A stretch of 64,000 bases of DNA, from NCBI RefSeq assembly GCF_018623055.1, contig NZ_CP076019.1, positions 2,356,001 through 2,420,000 on the forward strand. Direction: 5' to 3'. The notes beneath the pieces were generated by a model, which was not told the DNA's origin, did no database searches, and was given only the letters and a program-made list of their open reading frames with translations. This DNA is from Halorubrum sp. 2020YC2 (GTDB lineage: Archaea > Halobacteriota > Halobacteria > Halobacteriales > Haloferacaceae). Both the position numbers and the translations under genes were made by a program. Position 1 is the stretch's first letter, and each line of letters begins with the position of its first letter. Below are positions 25,745 through 34,485 of the stretch, one piece after another.

Positions 25745-27073
25745 TCACGCCCCGTCCCCGCTCGCGACCCCCTCGTCTCCGGCCCGCTCCGTCGCGGCGC
25801 GCTCGCCCGCGGCCAGCCCCGCGTCGAGGTCGGCTATCACGTCTTCGGGGTCCTCGATGCCCACCGAGAGGCGGAGCATCTCCGGATGGACGCCCGCGAG
25901 CCGCTGTTGTGCCTCGTCCATCTGCGCGTGCGTCGTCGAGGCCGGGTGGATGACGAGCGTCTTCGCGTCGCCGATGTTCGCGAGGAAACTCGTCAGGTCG
26001 ACCGACTCGCAGAACGTCTTGGCGGCCGCGTACCCGCCGTCGGCGCCGAAGGTAACCATCCCGCCGAAGCCGTCGAGGTACTCCGCGGCGTTCTCGTGGC
26101 TCCGGTGGTCCTCGAAGCCGGGGTAGCTCACCCAGTCGACGCGGTCGTCGTCCCGGAGGAACTCGGCCACCTCCCGCGCGTTCTCGCAGTGGCGCTCCAT
26201 CCGCAGCGGGAGCGTGTTCAGCCCCTGTATCGTCTGCCACGCGTCGAAGGGCGACTGCTGGCCGCCGGTGGGGCGCACGCCGCGCTGGCGGGCGACGTTG
26301 GCGAACGCGGCGTCACCGAACTGCTCGACAAAGTCGATCGGGTAGGCGGGCGACTCGCCGTCGAGTTCCTCGTAGTCGGCGTCCGGGTGGCCCCACGGGA
26401 ATCGTCCGCCGTCGACGACGACCCCGCCGACCGTCGTGCCGTTGCCCGTGATCCACTTCGTCGTCGACTCCCAGGTGATGTCGGCACCGTGTTCGATCGG
26501 CCGACAGCAGTACGGCGTCGCGAACGTGTTGTCGACGACGAGCGGCACCGCGTTCTCGTGGGCGACCGCCGCGAGGCGCTCGAAGTCGGGCGTGACGAGC
26601 GAGGGGTTCGCGATCGTCTCGACGTGGACGAACGCGGTGTCGCCGTCGATCGCCTCCTCGTAGGCCTCGTAGTCGAGCGTGTCGACGAGCCGGACCTCGA
26701 TCCCGCGCCGGTCCGCGATGCTCGTGAGGTACGCGGCCGTCCCGCCGTACATCTCGGAGCTGGCGACGACGTTGTCGCCCGCGCTCGCGAGGACGGTCGT
26801 GATCGCGTCGAACGCGGCCATCCCCGACCCCGTCGCGACCGCGTCCGACCCGCCGGAGAGGTCCGCGAGCCGCTCCTCTAAGACGTTCACCGTCGGGTTC
26901 GAGAGCCGGGAGTAGATGTGGCCCTCCGCCCGGAGCGTGTACAGCTCCGCCGCCGTGTCCGCGTCGTCGAAGACGTACGAGGTCGTCTGGTGGATCGGCG
27001 TCGCGCGGGCGCCGGTGGCCGAATCGGGCTCGGCGCCGGCGTGGAGACTCCGGGTGTTGAACCCACGTGTCAT
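25745..27073 (-). CDS. metY: O-acetylhomoserine sulfhydrylase (aminocarboxypropyltransferase)
   Basis: A 442-aa PLP enzyme of the Cys/Met metabolism family that makes homocysteine from O-acetylhomoserine and sulfide. The PLP lysine is K206 in [10 protein letters not shown], with D181 in [10 protein letters not shown] contacting the PLP ring. The N-terminus [13 protein letters not shown] and the insertion after 210 are typical of the MetY subgroup and separate it from cystathionine synthases. It is the first gene of the metY-metX operon and has its own TATA element about 30 bases upstream of the ATG. Confidence 0.92.
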   Translation of the reverse strand: MTRGFNTRSLHAGAEPDSATGARATPIHQTTSYVFDDADTAAELYTLRAEGHIYSRLSNPTVNVLEERLADLSGGSDAVATGSGMAAFDAITTVLASAGDNVVASSEMYGGTAAYLTSIADRRGIEVRLVDTLDYEAYEEAIDGDTAFVHVETIANPSLVTPDFERLAAVAHENAVPLVVDNTFATPYCCRPIEHGADITWESTTKWITGNGTTVGGVVVDGGRFPWGHPDADYEELDGESPAYPIDFVEQFGDAAFANVARQRGVRPTGGQQSPFDAWQTIQGLNTLPLRMERHCENAREVAEFLRDDDRVDWVSYPGFEDHRSHENAAEYLDGFGGMVTFGADGGYAAAKTFCESVDLTSFLANIGDAKTLVIHPASTTHAQMDEAQQRLAGVHPEMLRLSVGIEDPEDVIADLDAGLAAGERAATERAGDEGVASGDGA

Positions 27074-27097
27074 GTTTGTAGCTCATACGTCTACGCA

Positions 27098-27108
27098 CTT
27101 CTATAACC
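27098..27108 (-). promoter_or_regulatory. TATA box for metY-metX
   Basis: The minus strand reads ggttatagaag, centred about 30 bases before the metY ATG at 27073. A leaderless or nearly leaderless mRNA is expected. Confidence 0.5.
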
Positions 27109-27243
27109 GTCAGTTACGGCAATTGATGCCCCTTCGGCTCGCCGTCCGCGTCGCCCGGACCGCTCGCGCCGCGGACGGCACGCGCCTCTCCCGCGTCCCG
27201 CCGAAGCGTGCGTTTATGACCGATCGGGCGCCAACCGGTGGTA

Positions 27244-28662
27244 ATGGCAGTCGCCGCCCCCGTCCCCGACCTCGAAGCCCGCGCGACCGACTGCGCCGAC
27301 CGCCTGCGCGAGGCCGGTCGGGTGCTGCTCGCCTCGCACATCGACGCCGACGGGATCACGAGCGCCGCGATAGCGTCCACCGCGCTCGCCCGGGCCGGAA
27401 TCGACCACGAGGTCGTCTTCGAGAAACAGCTTGACGCCGACTCGATCGCCGGCATCGCCGCCCGCGAGTTCGACGTGGTGCTCTTCACCGACTTCGGCTC
27501 CGGCCAGCTCGACCTCATCGCGGACCACGAGGACCGCGGCGACTTCGTCCCCGTCATCGCTGACCACCACCGGCCCGCCGACCGCGACACGCGGTACCAC
27601 CTCAATCCCCTGCTCGAAGGGATCGACGGCGCGAGCGAGCTGTCGGGCGCCGGCGCGAGCTACCTCCTCGCCCGCGCGCTGGAGGGGCCGGACGGCGACA
27701 ACCGCGACCTCGCCGCGCTCGCGGTCGTCGGCGCGGTCGGTGACATGCAGGACTCCGACGGCGGGCTCGTCGGCGCCAACGAGTCGATCGTCGCGGACGG
27801 CGTCGACGCCGGCGTCCTCGAGGCGCGGACCGACCTCGACCTGTACGGCAGACAGACCCGCCCGCTCCCCAAGCTCTTGGAGTACGCCTCCGACGTGAAG
27901 ATTCCGGGCGTCTCGAACGACGAGGCGGGGGCCATCTCCTTCCTCACCGACCTCGACGTCGACGTGAAACGCGACGGGGAGTGGCGGCGCTGGGTCGACC
28001 TCGACGGCGAGGAGCGGCGGACCCTCGCGTCGGCGCTGATGCGCCGCGCGGTCGCCTCGGGCGTCCCGTCAGACCGGATCGAGGCGCTCGTCGGCACCTC
28101 CTACACGCTGGTCGACGAGGAGCCCGGCACCGAACTCCGCGACGTCAGCGAGTTCTCCACCCTCCTCAACGCGACCGCCCGTTACGAGCGCGGCGACGTG
28201 GGCCTCGCGGTGTGTCTCGGTGACCGCGGCGACGCGCTCGCGGAGGCGCGCCGGCTCCTCCGCACCCACCGACAGAACCTCTCCGAGGGGCTTCAGTGGG
28301 TCAAAAACGAGGGCGTCACCCACGAGGACCACCTCCAGTGGTTCGACGCGGGGTCGCGCATCCGCGAGACCATCGTCGGCATCGTCGCCGGCATGGCGGT
28401 CGGCTCCCCCGCGGTCGACCGTTCGAAGCCGGTGATCGCCTTCGCGGAGGAGAGCGCCGAGGCGCTGAAGGTCTCCTCGCGCGGCTCGCACGCGCTCGTC
28501 CGGCAAGGCCTCGACCTCTCGGCGGTGATGCGCGAGGCGAGTCAGTCGGTCGGCGGCGACGGCGGCGGCCACGACGTGGCCGCGGGCGCGACTATCCCGA
28601 CCGACGAGCGGGACGCGTTCCTCGCCGAGGCGGACCGGATCGTCGGCGAGCAGCTCTCCTGA
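27244..28662 (+). CDS. RecJ/GAN-like DHH-family nuclease or phosphoesterase
   Basis: A 472-aa protein of the DHH/DHHA1 superfamily. Motif I SHIDADGITS is at about 31-40, the DHH triad at 107-109 in IADHHRP, and the C-terminal DHHA1 signature GGGHDVAAGA at 440-449. In archaea such proteins act as single-stranded DNA exonucleases, some bound to the GINS complex (GAN), a Cdc45-related role. All metal-binding motifs needed for catalysis appear intact. The ATG at 27244 gives the natural N-terminus; a GTG two codons upstream is less likely. It is divergent from metY and convergent with the molybdopterin gene. Confidence 0.85.
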   Translation: MAVAAPVPDLEARATDCADRLREAGRVLLASHIDADGITSAAIASTALARAGIDHEVVFEKQLDADSIAGIAAREFDVVLFTDFGSGQLDLIADHEDRGDFVPVIADHHRPADRDTRYHLNPLLEGIDGASELSGAGASYLLARALEGPDGDNRDLAALAVVGAVGDMQDSDGGLVGANESIVADGVDAGVLEARTDLDLYGRQTRPLPKLLEYASDVKIPGVSNDEAGAISFLTDLDVDVKRDGEWRRWVDLDGEERRTLASALMRRAVASGVPSDRIEALVGTSYTLVDEEPGTELRDVSEFSTLLNATARYERGDVGLAVCLGDRGDALAEARRLLRTHRQNLSEGLQWVKNEGVTHEDHLQWFDAGSRIRETIVGIVAGMAVGSPAVDRSKPVIAFAEESAEALKVSSRGSHALVRQGLDLSAVMREASQSVGGDGGGHDVAAGATIPTDERDAFLAEADRIVGEQLS

Positions 28663-28687
28663 GCGGTCGCGGAACCACGCTCGCCCG

Positions 28688-30205
28688 TCAGCCGACCGTC
28701 CGTCGAACCCACCCCGACGCGCCGCTCGGCACGGGGCCGGACGCCTCCCGCGTCTGGCGCGTCCCCTCGCCGTCGACCGCGCGGACAACGACCTCGTGTT
28801 CCCCGCCGGGCTCGAAGACGTGGCGCCACTGCCGCCAGACGTCCGCGTCGGGCAGGGGATCGGAGAGGTCGGCGTCGGTCCAGGAGTTGCCCCCGTCGGT
28901 CGAGACCTCGACGTGCTCGACGCCGGGACTCCCGGCGTATGCGTGGCCGGCCAGTTCGATCCGGCCGTCGTCGAGCTCCGTGATCCCCTCGTCCCAGAGC
29001 TTGGCGACGGTGGTCACCTCGCCGGTGCCCTCCCAGCCGCGCTCCTCCCAGTAGCCGTCGTCCTCGACGTTCAGGAGTTCGATCTCCGTGAGCCACTTCA
29101 GGTTCGTCTCGCCCCAATGGCCCGGGATCAGCACCCGGACCGGGTGGCCGTGGCTGGTCGGAAGCTCCCGCCCGTTCATTCCCCACGCGAGGAACCCCTC
29201 CGCGAGGACGTCGACCGGGAACTGGACGTAGTACCCGTCCTCGCCGCGCAGCATGGCGCAGTTACAGTCGCCCTGCGGGTCCACGGATTCGAGCAGCGGC
29301 CGGATCGGCGTCCCCGTCCAGACGGCGTTCCCGATGCGGCGGCCGTTCAGGTCCTCGCCCACGCACCGCAGCGTCACAGCGCGGTTCTCGACGGGGCGGT
29401 CGATCAGCTCGTCGAGGTCGACTGTCCGCTCGCTCCCGGTCTCGCCGGTGAACGTCACCGACCACTCGTCGGCGGTGACCTCCGGGTCGAACTCCGCGAT
29501 GTCGACGTTGTAGAACTCGCCGATCGGCGTCACCATCCTCTGGTGACCGTCGCTCTCGAACGCCAGCGAGGCCGAGTCGAGTTCCTGGAGCCGCGCGCCC
29601 GCGCCCTCCGACCGCGGGGCGTCGGCGAGGGGGTCGTCCCCCGACGCGAGCGCCTGACGGCCCACCGCGGTCGCGGCGACGAACCCGAGCGCCCCGGCGA
29701 CGACCGCAAGGGTCCGGCGGCGCACCGCGTCGACGACGGCCGGCGCGTCCCTCACAGTGCCGGTGTCGCCTCCGGACGGTGCCGCGGACGGAGGCAACCA
29801 GCCCGCCCCGACGACGGCTGCCGCGGAGAGCGCCGCGGCCACCGCTCCAGCCGAGGGTCCAGTCAGCCCGGCGGCGAGCAGCCACGAACCGCCGCCGGCG
29901 ACGGCGATGCCAGCCGCTCGCCGGTCCGTGCGCGTGGCGAGCAGAAGTCCGGCGAACGCGACTGCTCCGAACAGCCCCACCACCGCCGCGAACGCCAGCG
30001 CGATGTGGATCAGGTGTCCCGCCTCACCGAGGGTCTCGATCGCGAGCGTCACCACCGGTCCCGGCGTCAGGTTGACAACGGCCTGGTCGACCGGTCTGAC
30101 GACGAACGACGGCGTCCACCCCGCGAAGAGGTACGAGCTAGCGACCGCCGCCACGCCGGCAGCCGCGGCGAGGAGCACATCTCGACGCTCGGTAACGTTG
30201 ATCAC
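28688..30205 (-). CDS. Membrane-anchored molybdopterin oxidoreductase (sulfite-oxidase fold), second copy
   Basis: A 505-aa protein with about five hydrophobic helices in residues 1-180 and then a sulfite-oxidase-fold molybdopterin domain from about 230. Using the GTG start at 30205, the molybdenum cysteine is C281 in VTLRCVGEDLNG. Downstream are HGHPVRVLIPGHWGE and the Mo-co dimerisation domain (about 390-505), ending VRRTVG. Unlike the copy at 17083 it has the second, immunoglobulin-like dimerisation domain, as in sulfite oxidases. The start is a GTG; a further TTG-initiated extension to 30250 is unlikely. Substrate unknown; sulfite or sulfoxide are guesses. Confidence 0.82.
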   Translation of the reverse strand: MINVTERRDVLLAAAAGVAAVASSYLFAGWTPSFVVRPVDQAVVNLTPGPVVTLAIETLGEAGHLIHIALAFAAVVGLFGAVAFAGLLLATRTDRRAAGIAVAGGGSWLLAAGLTGPSAGAVAAALSAAAVVGAGWLPPSAAPSGGDTGTVRDAPAVVDAVRRRTLAVVAGALGFVAATAVGRQALASGDDPLADAPRSEGAGARLQELDSASLAFESDGHQRMVTPIGEFYNVDIAEFDPEVTADEWSVTFTGETGSERTVDLDELIDRPVENRAVTLRCVGEDLNGRRIGNAVWTGTPIRPLLESVDPQGDCNCAMLRGEDGYYVQFPVDVLAEGFLAWGMNGRELPTSHGHPVRVLIPGHWGETNLKWLTEIELLNVEDDGYWEERGWEGTGEVTTVAKLWDEGITELDDGRIELAGHAYAGSPGVEHVEVSTDGGNSWTDADLSDPLPDADVWRQWRHVFEPGGEHEVVVRAVDGEGTRQTREASGPVPSGASGWVRRTVG

Positions 30206-30353
30206 GATACAAGTTCGGTTCACAGCTACTTGAACCACCTCCTCGAACAAAGCGTGTCGACCGTCATCGACGAAGAATATCTCGCGGTGACCGCGGGCGT
30301 GCGCTATCGAGGCGGAAGACGAGAGAAATCGCGGCGAGGCGGTCGGCGTCGCG

Positions 30354-30917
30354 TCAGGCCTCGCCTAGGTCGCGGAACATCGCTCGGTAGTCGTCGGTCG
30401 ACAGCGACTCGCCGAGCTCGTCGATGTCGGCGTCTAAGTCCTCCAGCCGCTCGACGAGTTCGGCGTACGCCTCGTTCCCCTCGCGCTGCGCGGCCGGCTT
30501 CTGCGAGCTGAGCACCGCGCGCTTGCTGGCGAGCGCGGCGGCTTCCTGGATGAGGTCGTCGTACTCGTTGCGCGTCAGGAGCGTGTCGATGGCCCCGAGC
30601 AGATTCGAGCGGCTCACCGGCTTGGTGAGGTACAGGTCGAACCCCATGTCGATGATGTCGAAGTCGGGCTCGACCGCGGTGACCATCGCCACCCGACAGT
30701 CGTACCCCTGCTCCCGAATGTGTTCCAAGACGTCGTCGCCGCTCCCGTCCGGGAGCCGGCGGTCGAGGAGCACCACGTCGACGGCGGCGTCGACCCGGTC
30801 GATCGCCTCGGCGGCGGTCTCGGCGACGTCGACGTCGTACCGCTCCTCTAAGAAGCCGGCGTACAGCGCCGCGATGTCGGGCTCGTCCTCCACGACGAGT
30901 ATCGACGGGTCGCTCAC
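30354..30917 (-). CDS. Response regulator with receiver and HalX domains
   Basis: A 187-aa response regulator. The receiver has the acidic pocket at E10/D11, the phosphoacceptor D52 in VVLLDRRLP, T80 and K99. The C-terminal part (about 110-185) is the HalX domain, a haloarchaeal helical output of unknown action. There is no DNA-binding helix-turn-helix. I chose the GTG at 30917 (VSDPSILVVEDE) because the receiver fold begins directly after it. It is divergent from the RecA-fold ATPase gene at 31062, with about 145 bases between start codons. Its partner kinase is not in the window. Confidence 0.87.
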   Translation of the reverse strand: MSDPSILVVEDEPDIAALYAGFLEERYDVDVAETAAEAIDRVDAAVDVVLLDRRLPDGSGDDVLEHIREQGYDCRVAMVTAVEPDFDIIDMGFDLYLTKPVSRSNLLGAIDTLLTRNEYDDLIQEAAALASKRAVLSSQKPAAQREGNEAYAELVERLEDLDADIDELGESLSTDDYRAMFRDLGEA

Positions 30918-31027
30918 CGTCGACCACCGCCGGGAGCGACGTGACACGCTTCACCGGACATACACGAACGAGCGGCATGTCGAGAGATAAAACTGTCGCC
31001 GTCCGTTCGTCCGATGTACCGAACCGT

Positions 31028-31040
31028 CTTTTATATACTC
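31028..31040 (+). promoter_or_regulatory. TATA box for the RecA-fold ATPase gene
   Basis: cttttatatactc is centred about 28 bases before the ATG at 31062, which fits a leaderless transcript and supports that ATG over the in-frame ATGs at 31014 and 31050. Confidence 0.55.
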
Positions 31041-31061
31041 CGGCCGCCAATGGAGGGACGA

Positions 31062-31793
31062 ATGTCAGAACTCGTCTCCACCGGGGTCGAGGGGCTCGAC
31101 TCCATTCTCACCGGCGGTATCACCGAGCGGTCGACGGTCCTCGTCTCCGGGAACCCGGGCACCGGCAAGAGCATCTTCGGCATCCAGTACCTCCATCACG
31201 GCGTCTCCGAACACGACGAGCGCGGCGTGTACGTCTCCTTCGAGGAGGACGAGGCCGACATCCGCGGCGCGGCCGAGTCCGTCGGCTTCGAGGGGTTCGA
31301 CGAGATGGTCGACGACGGCGACATCGTCATCTTAGACAAACGCGAGATGCTCCGAGAGACCGACTTCTCGACCGCGGTCGACCGCCTGCTCGACACCGTC
31401 GAGGACGGCGAGTTCGACCGCCTCGTCCTCGACTCGCTGTCGATGTTCCAGCTGTTCTTCGACGCCGAACAGGAGAAGCGCACGTACCTGCTGAAGTTCT
31501 CGGACATCCTCAAGGCGAACGGGCTCACCTCGCTGCTCATCAACGAGCAGGGCGCCGTCTTCCCCGACACCGAGGTCGGCTTGGAGAACTTCCTCACGGA
31601 CGGGAACATCTACTTCATCCAGACGCCGACCGACTCCGGCGTCAACCGCTACGTCTGGGTGGCGAAGATGCGGAAACAGGACATCGATACCGACATCTTC
31701 CCGATGGAGATCGGGCAGGGGGGAATCACGGTCCACGAGCGCGCGGGCGGGTTCTCGATGATGGGCCGGTCCGACGACCAGCCGTCGTTCTGA
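31062..31793 (+). CDS. RecA-superfamily (KaiC/RAD55-like) ATPase
   Basis: A 243-aa single-domain RecA-fold ATPase. Walker A GNPGTGKS is at 30-37, the catalytic glutamates are in VSFEED near 61, and Walker B is LVLDSLSMF with D124. It has the same fold as the archaellum ATPase ArlH (44761) and KaiC, but is shorter at the C-terminus. Proteins of this group in haloarchaea often sit with signal-transduction or gas-vesicle genes; here the neighbours are a HalX regulator and the archaellum island, so a signalling role is possible but not shown. The start is set by the TATA box 28 bases upstream. Confidence 0.82.
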   Translation: MSELVSTGVEGLDSILTGGITERSTVLVSGNPGTGKSIFGIQYLHHGVSEHDERGVYVSFEEDEADIRGAAESVGFEGFDEMVDDGDIVILDKREMLRETDFSTAVDRLLDTVEDGEFDRLVLDSLSMFQLFFDAEQEKRTYLLKFSDILKANGLTSLLINEQGAVFPDTEVGLENFLTDGNIYFIQTPTDSGVNRYVWVAKMRKQDIDTDIFPMEIGQGGITVHERAGGFSMMGRSDDQPSF

Positions 31794-31820
31794 CGGTTGG
31801 GTCGCCGGCCGCCCGCCTCG

Positions 31821-32159
31821 TCACTCCCGCGACGAGAGGTCGCGCCAGACGTCGTCGAGGCGGTTCTTCACCGCCGACCGCTCCTCGACCTCGACGGTGA
31901 GCCCGTCGCGGAAGTCGACCTCGACCCCGTCCACCTTCCGGCGGTACACCTTCACGCGCCGGTGCTCGTCCGAGAGCGGGCGGTCGTGTAGCTCGAGGAG
32001 GTCCGCCTCCTCCAGCTCGTTGATCCGTCGGTAACACGTCGCGATCGGGACGTCCAACTGGTCGCTGAGGTCCTGCGCCGACTTCGCCTCGCCCGTCGCC
32101 GTCAGGATGTCTGTGTTGTATTTGTTACCGAGTACGGTGATCAGATCGTCCCCCACCAT
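31821..32159 (-). CDS. Winged-helix transcription regulator (ArsR/TrmB-like)
   Basis: A 112-aa single-domain winged helix: helices near residues 5-18, 26-36 (SAQDLSDQLDV) and the recognition helix at 39-53 (IATCYRRINELEEADLLE), followed by a wing with RVKVYRR and a charged C-terminus. This pattern occurs in haloarchaeal regulators next to the DUF7521-type membrane protein that follows here at 32359, so the pair may form a unit. It has no metal-binding cysteine cluster, so the signal it senses is unknown. It is convergent with the RecA-fold ATPase gene. Confidence 0.72.
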   Translation of the reverse strand: MVGDDLITVLGNKYNTDILTATGEAKSAQDLSDQLDVPIATCYRRINELEEADLLELHDRPLSDEHRRVKVYRRKVDGVEVDFRDGLTVEVEERSAVKNRLDDVWRDLSSRE

Positions 32160-32358
32160 TCACGTTATCGAGATTGATTTTTATGACTTATAATGGTACC
32201 GGTGATTAGCCGAATCAGCGAACGCGTCCCGATTCGGCGTGCGGGGAGGGATCACGCCGTTTCACCGACGCGCTTCGGGGACGCCTTCCGACGAACCGTA
32301 TTATCGGCGCTGATACGCGCTCCCGTGGGTTTATCACCGGCGTTCGAGCAGGGTGTGT

Positions 32359-32697
32359 ATGGAGCTCATCGAGGGGTTGTACCTGATGACGACCACCGTG
32401 CTGGCCGGCGCGAGCGCGACGCTCGTCGCGTTCGCCGTCGCGGCGTATCGGTCGTCCGGTCGCACGGCGATGGCGTACCTCGCGGTCGGCTTCGGACTCG
32501 TCGTCGTCGCGGCGGTCGGAACGCCCGCGGCCGCCTTTCGGACGGGATTCGGGAACGCCGAGGCGCTGCTCTTGATCAACACCGGGCTGCTCGCGGCGTC
32601 GATGGCGCTCGTCGCCGGGAGCCTCGCCGTCTACGAACCGGGCACACAGGAGTTCGTGATCCCCGAGTCGGAGCTGTCGCGCCTGCGCGAGCGGTAG
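32359..32697 (+). CDS. Three-helix membrane protein, DUF7521-like
   Basis: A 112-aa protein with three predicted membrane helices at about 10-32, 40-62 and 70-92 and a short soluble tail ending RLRER. It matches the haloarchaeal DUF7521 family (number from memory), which is frequently next to a small winged-helix regulator, as here (31821-32159, divergent). ATG at 32359, two codons after a GTG that could also start translation. Function unknown. Confidence 0.65.
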   Translation: MELIEGLYLMTTTVLAGASATLVAFAVAAYRSSGRTAMAYLAVGFGLVVVAAVGTPAAAFRTGFGNAEALLLINTGLLAASMALVAGSLAVYEPGTQEFVIPESELSRLRER

Positions 32698-32917
32698 CGC
32701 CGATCACGGCCGGTCGACCGTCCCGAGCCGCCATCGAGTCGACTCTGCCGATCCCGATACCTAGGAGCGTACGTCCCCCCGACGCACTTTTGATCTCTCG
32801 ACCCATATTGATCTCGATGACAGACGGCTGTCGAGACGAGGGCGTGAGTTCGGACGCACCGGCTACCCCGTGGCGGCGCCGACCAACCGACCCGCCGCGA
32901 CGCTCGGAGCGCCGACG

Positions 32918-33514
32918 ATGACGACCGCCGACGCTCGCGAAGGTCGTTCGACGGTCGCTCGCCTCTCCGACCTCGCCGCGCGCGCTGGCGTCGGCGCCGG
33001 GGTCACGGTACTCGTGAGCGTCCTGCCGGTCGTCGGCCTGCTCGCGCCCGCGGTCGGCGCCGGCGTGGCGAGTTGGACCGACGAGTCGGAGGCGCCCCGC
33101 GGCCCGCGGATCGGCGCTGCGACGGGCGCGCTGGTCGCGCTGCTCTCGCTGCCGGTGACCTTCTTCGCGGTCTGGGTCGCCGCCGCGGTGTCGCCCGCGG
33201 CGACCGTCGGGGTCCTCGCGCTCACGCTGTTCGGCGCGGCGTACGTCGTCGGCAGCGGCGCGCTCGGCGGGTACCTCGCTGACCGGATCGCCGCGGAGCG
33301 CGACGCGTCGAACGAACGCGCCGATCGCGAGGTGCCCCAGACACCGCTCCAGCGACTCAAACACCGCTACGTTGAGGGAGAACTCTCCGACGCGGAGTTC
33401 GAGCGCCGCCTCGATCGACTCCTTGCGGCCGACCGTCAGGGGGACCGCGCCGAATCGCGGTCTCGGCCAGAATCTACCGACTCGCTGGCGCGCGAACCCG
33501 AACGCGAGCGCTGA
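32918..33514 (+). CDS. Membrane protein with a C-terminal SHOCT-like helix pair
   Basis: A 198-aa protein. Two to three hydrophobic segments occupy residues 20-115. After a charged linker, residues 140-170 (PLQRLKHRYVEGELSDAEFE, then RRLDRLL) match the SHOCT motif found at the ends of many prokaryotic membrane proteins, which may mediate oligomerisation. The ATG at 32918 is preferred over the GTG at 32870, because it directly precedes the hydrophobic region. Function unknown. Confidence 0.62.
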   Translation: MTTADAREGRSTVARLSDLAARAGVGAGVTVLVSVLPVVGLLAPAVGAGVASWTDESEAPRGPRIGAATGALVALLSLPVTFFAVWVAAAVSPAATVGVLALTLFGAAYVVGSGALGGYLADRIAAERDASNERADREVPQTPLQRLKHRYVEGELSDAEFERRLDRLLAADRQGDRAESRSRPESTDSLAREPERER

Positions 33515-33871
33515 GACCGTTTCCCTCGCCCCGACTGTCCTCGTTTCGAAGTCACCCTCCGAGGCGTCGGTACCACTAACCGCTGGTCCTTCGGTTGGTC
33601 TCGACTGTCTGACCGCCACCTCGGTCGTCGGGCTCCCGACGCTCGGCCGCGTCAGGAACGCACGCCTCGTTACGCGCTAGATCCAGAACTGATATCGCCA
33701 CGCCGGAATAGTTGATACATTCTGTAATTATATGTCTAAAACAAATCCGAAAACCGCACGACGTGAGATGTTTATCAACTCGGATAACCGGGAACGTGAT
33801 CTTAAGTAGGAAATCCCCAACGCTATCGATAACGCCCGCCGGGCAGGCCGGGGGCCAACGCAACACAACCA
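33515..33871 (+). promoter_or_regulatory. Gene-free region and archaellin promoter
   Basis: About 355 bases without a supportable gene. The last 180 bases are much more AT-rich than the chromosome average. Two TATA-like stretches, tgtttatca near 33768 and cttaagta at 33801-33808, could start the archaellin transcript with a leader of about 40-75 bases. Frames across it on the minus strand look like shadows. I see no tRNA or repeat here. Confidence 0.4.
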
Positions 33872-34483
33872 ATGTTCGAAGCAATCACGGACGAGGAACA
33901 ACGCGGTCAAGTGGGGATCGGGACGCTCATCGTGTTCATCGCGATGGTGCTGGTGGCGGCGATCGCCGCCGGCGTCCTGATCAACACGGCCGGGTTCCTC
34001 CAGACGCAAGCGGAAGCAACGGGCGAAGAGAGTACACAGCAGGTCAGCGACCGGCTCCAAGTCGTGAGCCAGTCCGGGACGTTCGACGATAGTGTAGGTG
34101 ATAACGGTCAGATCGTTGAACTGGACTTCGTGCTCGCTCAGTCGCCGGGTGCGTCCAATATCGACTTGAGTGAAACCTCGGTCGAACTCATCGGGGAAAG
34201 TGGACAGGAAACGTTCACGCTCAGTACAGACTCTGATGGAACTGGTATTGACATGTTCAAAGGAGACAACAATGTCGTCTTCACCGATACTAGTGATCGA
34301 GCGCAGGTAACGCTCGGGCTTGACGACACTAGTTCAGATGTCGATAACAACGCCGGTGACAGCGCCTACGTTCTCGAGGAAGGCGACTCGATGACGATAA
34401 CGTTCACCACCGCGAGCGGTGCGACGACAACCACCGAGATCCGCGTGCCAAGCACCGTCGTTAGCGACTCAGTGAGGCTGTAA
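33872..34483 (+). CDS. arlA1: Archaellin (major filament protein), first copy
   Basis: A 203-aa archaellin. The class III signal peptide [12 protein letters not shown] is cut by PibD before the conserved [18 protein letters not shown], which forms the filament core helix up to about residue 38. The remainder is a beta-rich surface domain with a high Ser/Thr/Gly/Asp content and several N-glycosylation-type sequons. It is followed after two bases by a second archaellin gene; the first 133 bases of both are nearly identical. The DNA coding for the exposed part (34070-34450) is less GC-rich than surrounding genes, as is common for such variable domains. Confidence 0.95.
   Translation: MFEAITDEEQRGQVGIGTLIVFIAMVLVAAIAAGVLINTAGFLQTQAEATGEESTQQVSDRLQVVSQSGTFDDSVGDNGQIVELDFVLAQSPGASNIDLSETSVELIGESGQETFTLSTDSDGTGIDMFKGDNNVVFTDTSDRAQVTLGLDDTSSDVDNNAGDSAYVLEEGDSMTITFTTASGATTTTEIRVPSTVVSDSVRL
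33903..34035 (+). repeat. Near-identical 133-bp block shared by the two archaellin genes (copy 1)
   Basis: Aligned to 34517-34649 (offset exactly 614 bases) I count two mismatches in 133 bases. It covers the filament-core codons and a little of the signal peptide. It could let the two genes exchange sequence by recombination or gene conversion. Confidence 0.85.
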
Positions 34484-34485
34484 CA

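Noticed and set aside
33576-33884. Minus-strand 102-residue frame in the archaellin promoter region
   Set aside because: No family resemblance, odd composition, and it overlaps the archaellin start; more likely a chance frame in AT-rich promoter DNA.
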